NCBI GenBank assembly: GCA_028554755.1
Contig: JAPTOF010000001.1
Location: forward strand, 6,492,501-6,556,500
From: Cordia subcordata
Lineage: Eukaryota; Streptophyta; Magnoliopsida; Boraginales; Cordiaceae
Direction: 5' to 3'
DNA: 64,000 nt
Shown here: positions 63,440 through 64,000 of the stretch, piece after piece
Layout: the number at the start of each line of letters is the position of its first letter
Numbering within the stretch: the first letter of the stretch is position 1
Translations under genes and position numbers: made by a program
Notes under the pieces: model-generated
Told to the model about the DNA's origin: nothing
Database searches by the model: none
Seen by the model: only the letters and a program-made list of their open reading frames with translations

Positions 63440-64000
63440 CTACATACACCAACACCATCACAAAAACAATTAACTAACTTGTCATGCAAAAATTAAAAAA
63501 CACCACCTATTTGTCATTTCTTCTTGAATTCAACTAAAATCAAAACCCACACATAAATTTTTTATTTCACATTTTTTGTCAGTGTTTGAGCTTAATTTTA
63601 CAAAAACTACTAGTATTACCACCAAATAAATCAACAAGTCCAAGCAATTACATAATTACATTATATAATAATCAAAACCCAGAAATCTTTCCTTTGGGGT
63701 GCAGAAAAGTCCATTTCTTTTTGCCAAGGTGAACATGGGTTGGTTAAACCGACCAAACCAACCCAAACTAACCGAAAAGTTTCGGTTGATTTGGTTATTT
63801 TATATGGATAAAAACTAACTGGTCATTTTCAAATGAAAACCAATTAATTTTGGTTTCCTGCAACAATCTACTATACCATAAGGATTTATTGGATTATGTC
63901 TAACATGCGACTTCCCTTTTGTGGTCTATAAATAATGTAAATTCTAGGCAGCATCCCGGCATGCCTGAAGATTTTTGCAATGCTTTTCTATAGCATAATA
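63440..64000 (-). other. First visible intron of the PDH E1 alpha gene
   Basis: The acceptor ATGTAG lies at 63440-63445 on the minus strand and no donor or transit-peptide exon is seen before the window ends, so this is intron. Near 63730-63860 there is a stretch of AACCGAAC/GGTTTGGTT-like words similar in style to the insert at 10145-10478, possibly a small degraded element. Confidence 0.6.

Noticed and set aside
1..64000. CRISPR arrays, bacterial operons, true tRNA genes
   Set aside because: None seen; the sequence is eukaryotic nuclear DNA and the only tRNA-like signal is the SINE at 47779-48048.

Overview
This is nuclear DNA from a flowering plant, almost certainly a core eudicot. Coding exons are interrupted by many AT-rich GT-AG introns. 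The five protein genes are plant orthologues, and the spacers are packed with plant-type transposable elements. I cannot name the species. The gene order PRMT5 - DUF1218 - endonuclease V - DCAF1 matches, from memory, the Arabidopsis At4g31120-At4g31160 block, with a tandem second DUF1218 gene here and no glucanase gene seen between.

Layout. 876-20200 (minus): PRMT5 arginine methyltransferase, 23 coding exons, 654 codons. Its introns hold two Tourist-like MITEs, an inverted-repeat element with two diverged copies of one coding-like segment, and a repeat family in intron 1. 22454-25955 and 29428-30978 (both minus): tandem paralogues of a four-helix DUF1218 membrane protein with matching exon structure. 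Two related 730-bp terminal-inverted-repeat elements flank the first one. 33119-43112 (minus): endonuclease V, 8 exons, 261 codons. Its fourth intron received a 5.65-kb Ty1/copia retrotransposon (35531-41176) in the opposite orientation. 43967-48297: a transposon nest made of a long-TIR Mutator-like element with another element inside, then a 3.35-kb PIF/Harbinger-type element with a decayed Myb/SANT-like gene and a tRNA-derived SINE. 49003-60671 (plus): DCAF1, a CUL4-DDB1 substrate receptor, 14 exons, 1968 codons. 61916-63439 (minus, 5' end beyond the window): plastid pyruvate dehydrogenase E1-alpha, convergent with DCAF1.

The host genes are housekeeping genes (histone/splicing-factor methylation, inosine nucleic acid cleavage, ubiquitin ligase targeting, plastid acetyl-CoA supply). 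Nothing suggests they form one pathway; the linkage looks like conserved microsynteny.

The most unusual object is inside the copia element. Its reverse-transcriptase frame is split by a 442-bp chimera of two ribosomal RNA fragments: 18S in antisense joined to 25S in sense, with no apparent loss of copia sequence. The element also carries a MITE in gag, three amber codons and several frameshifts, yet its two 213-bp LTRs differ at only two positions and its 5-bp target duplication is perfect. This suggests a recent insertion of an already defective, trans-mobilised copy. Two introns also appear to use GC donor sites: endonuclease V intron 4 (the one holding the retrotransposon) and intron 1 of the second DUF1218 gene.
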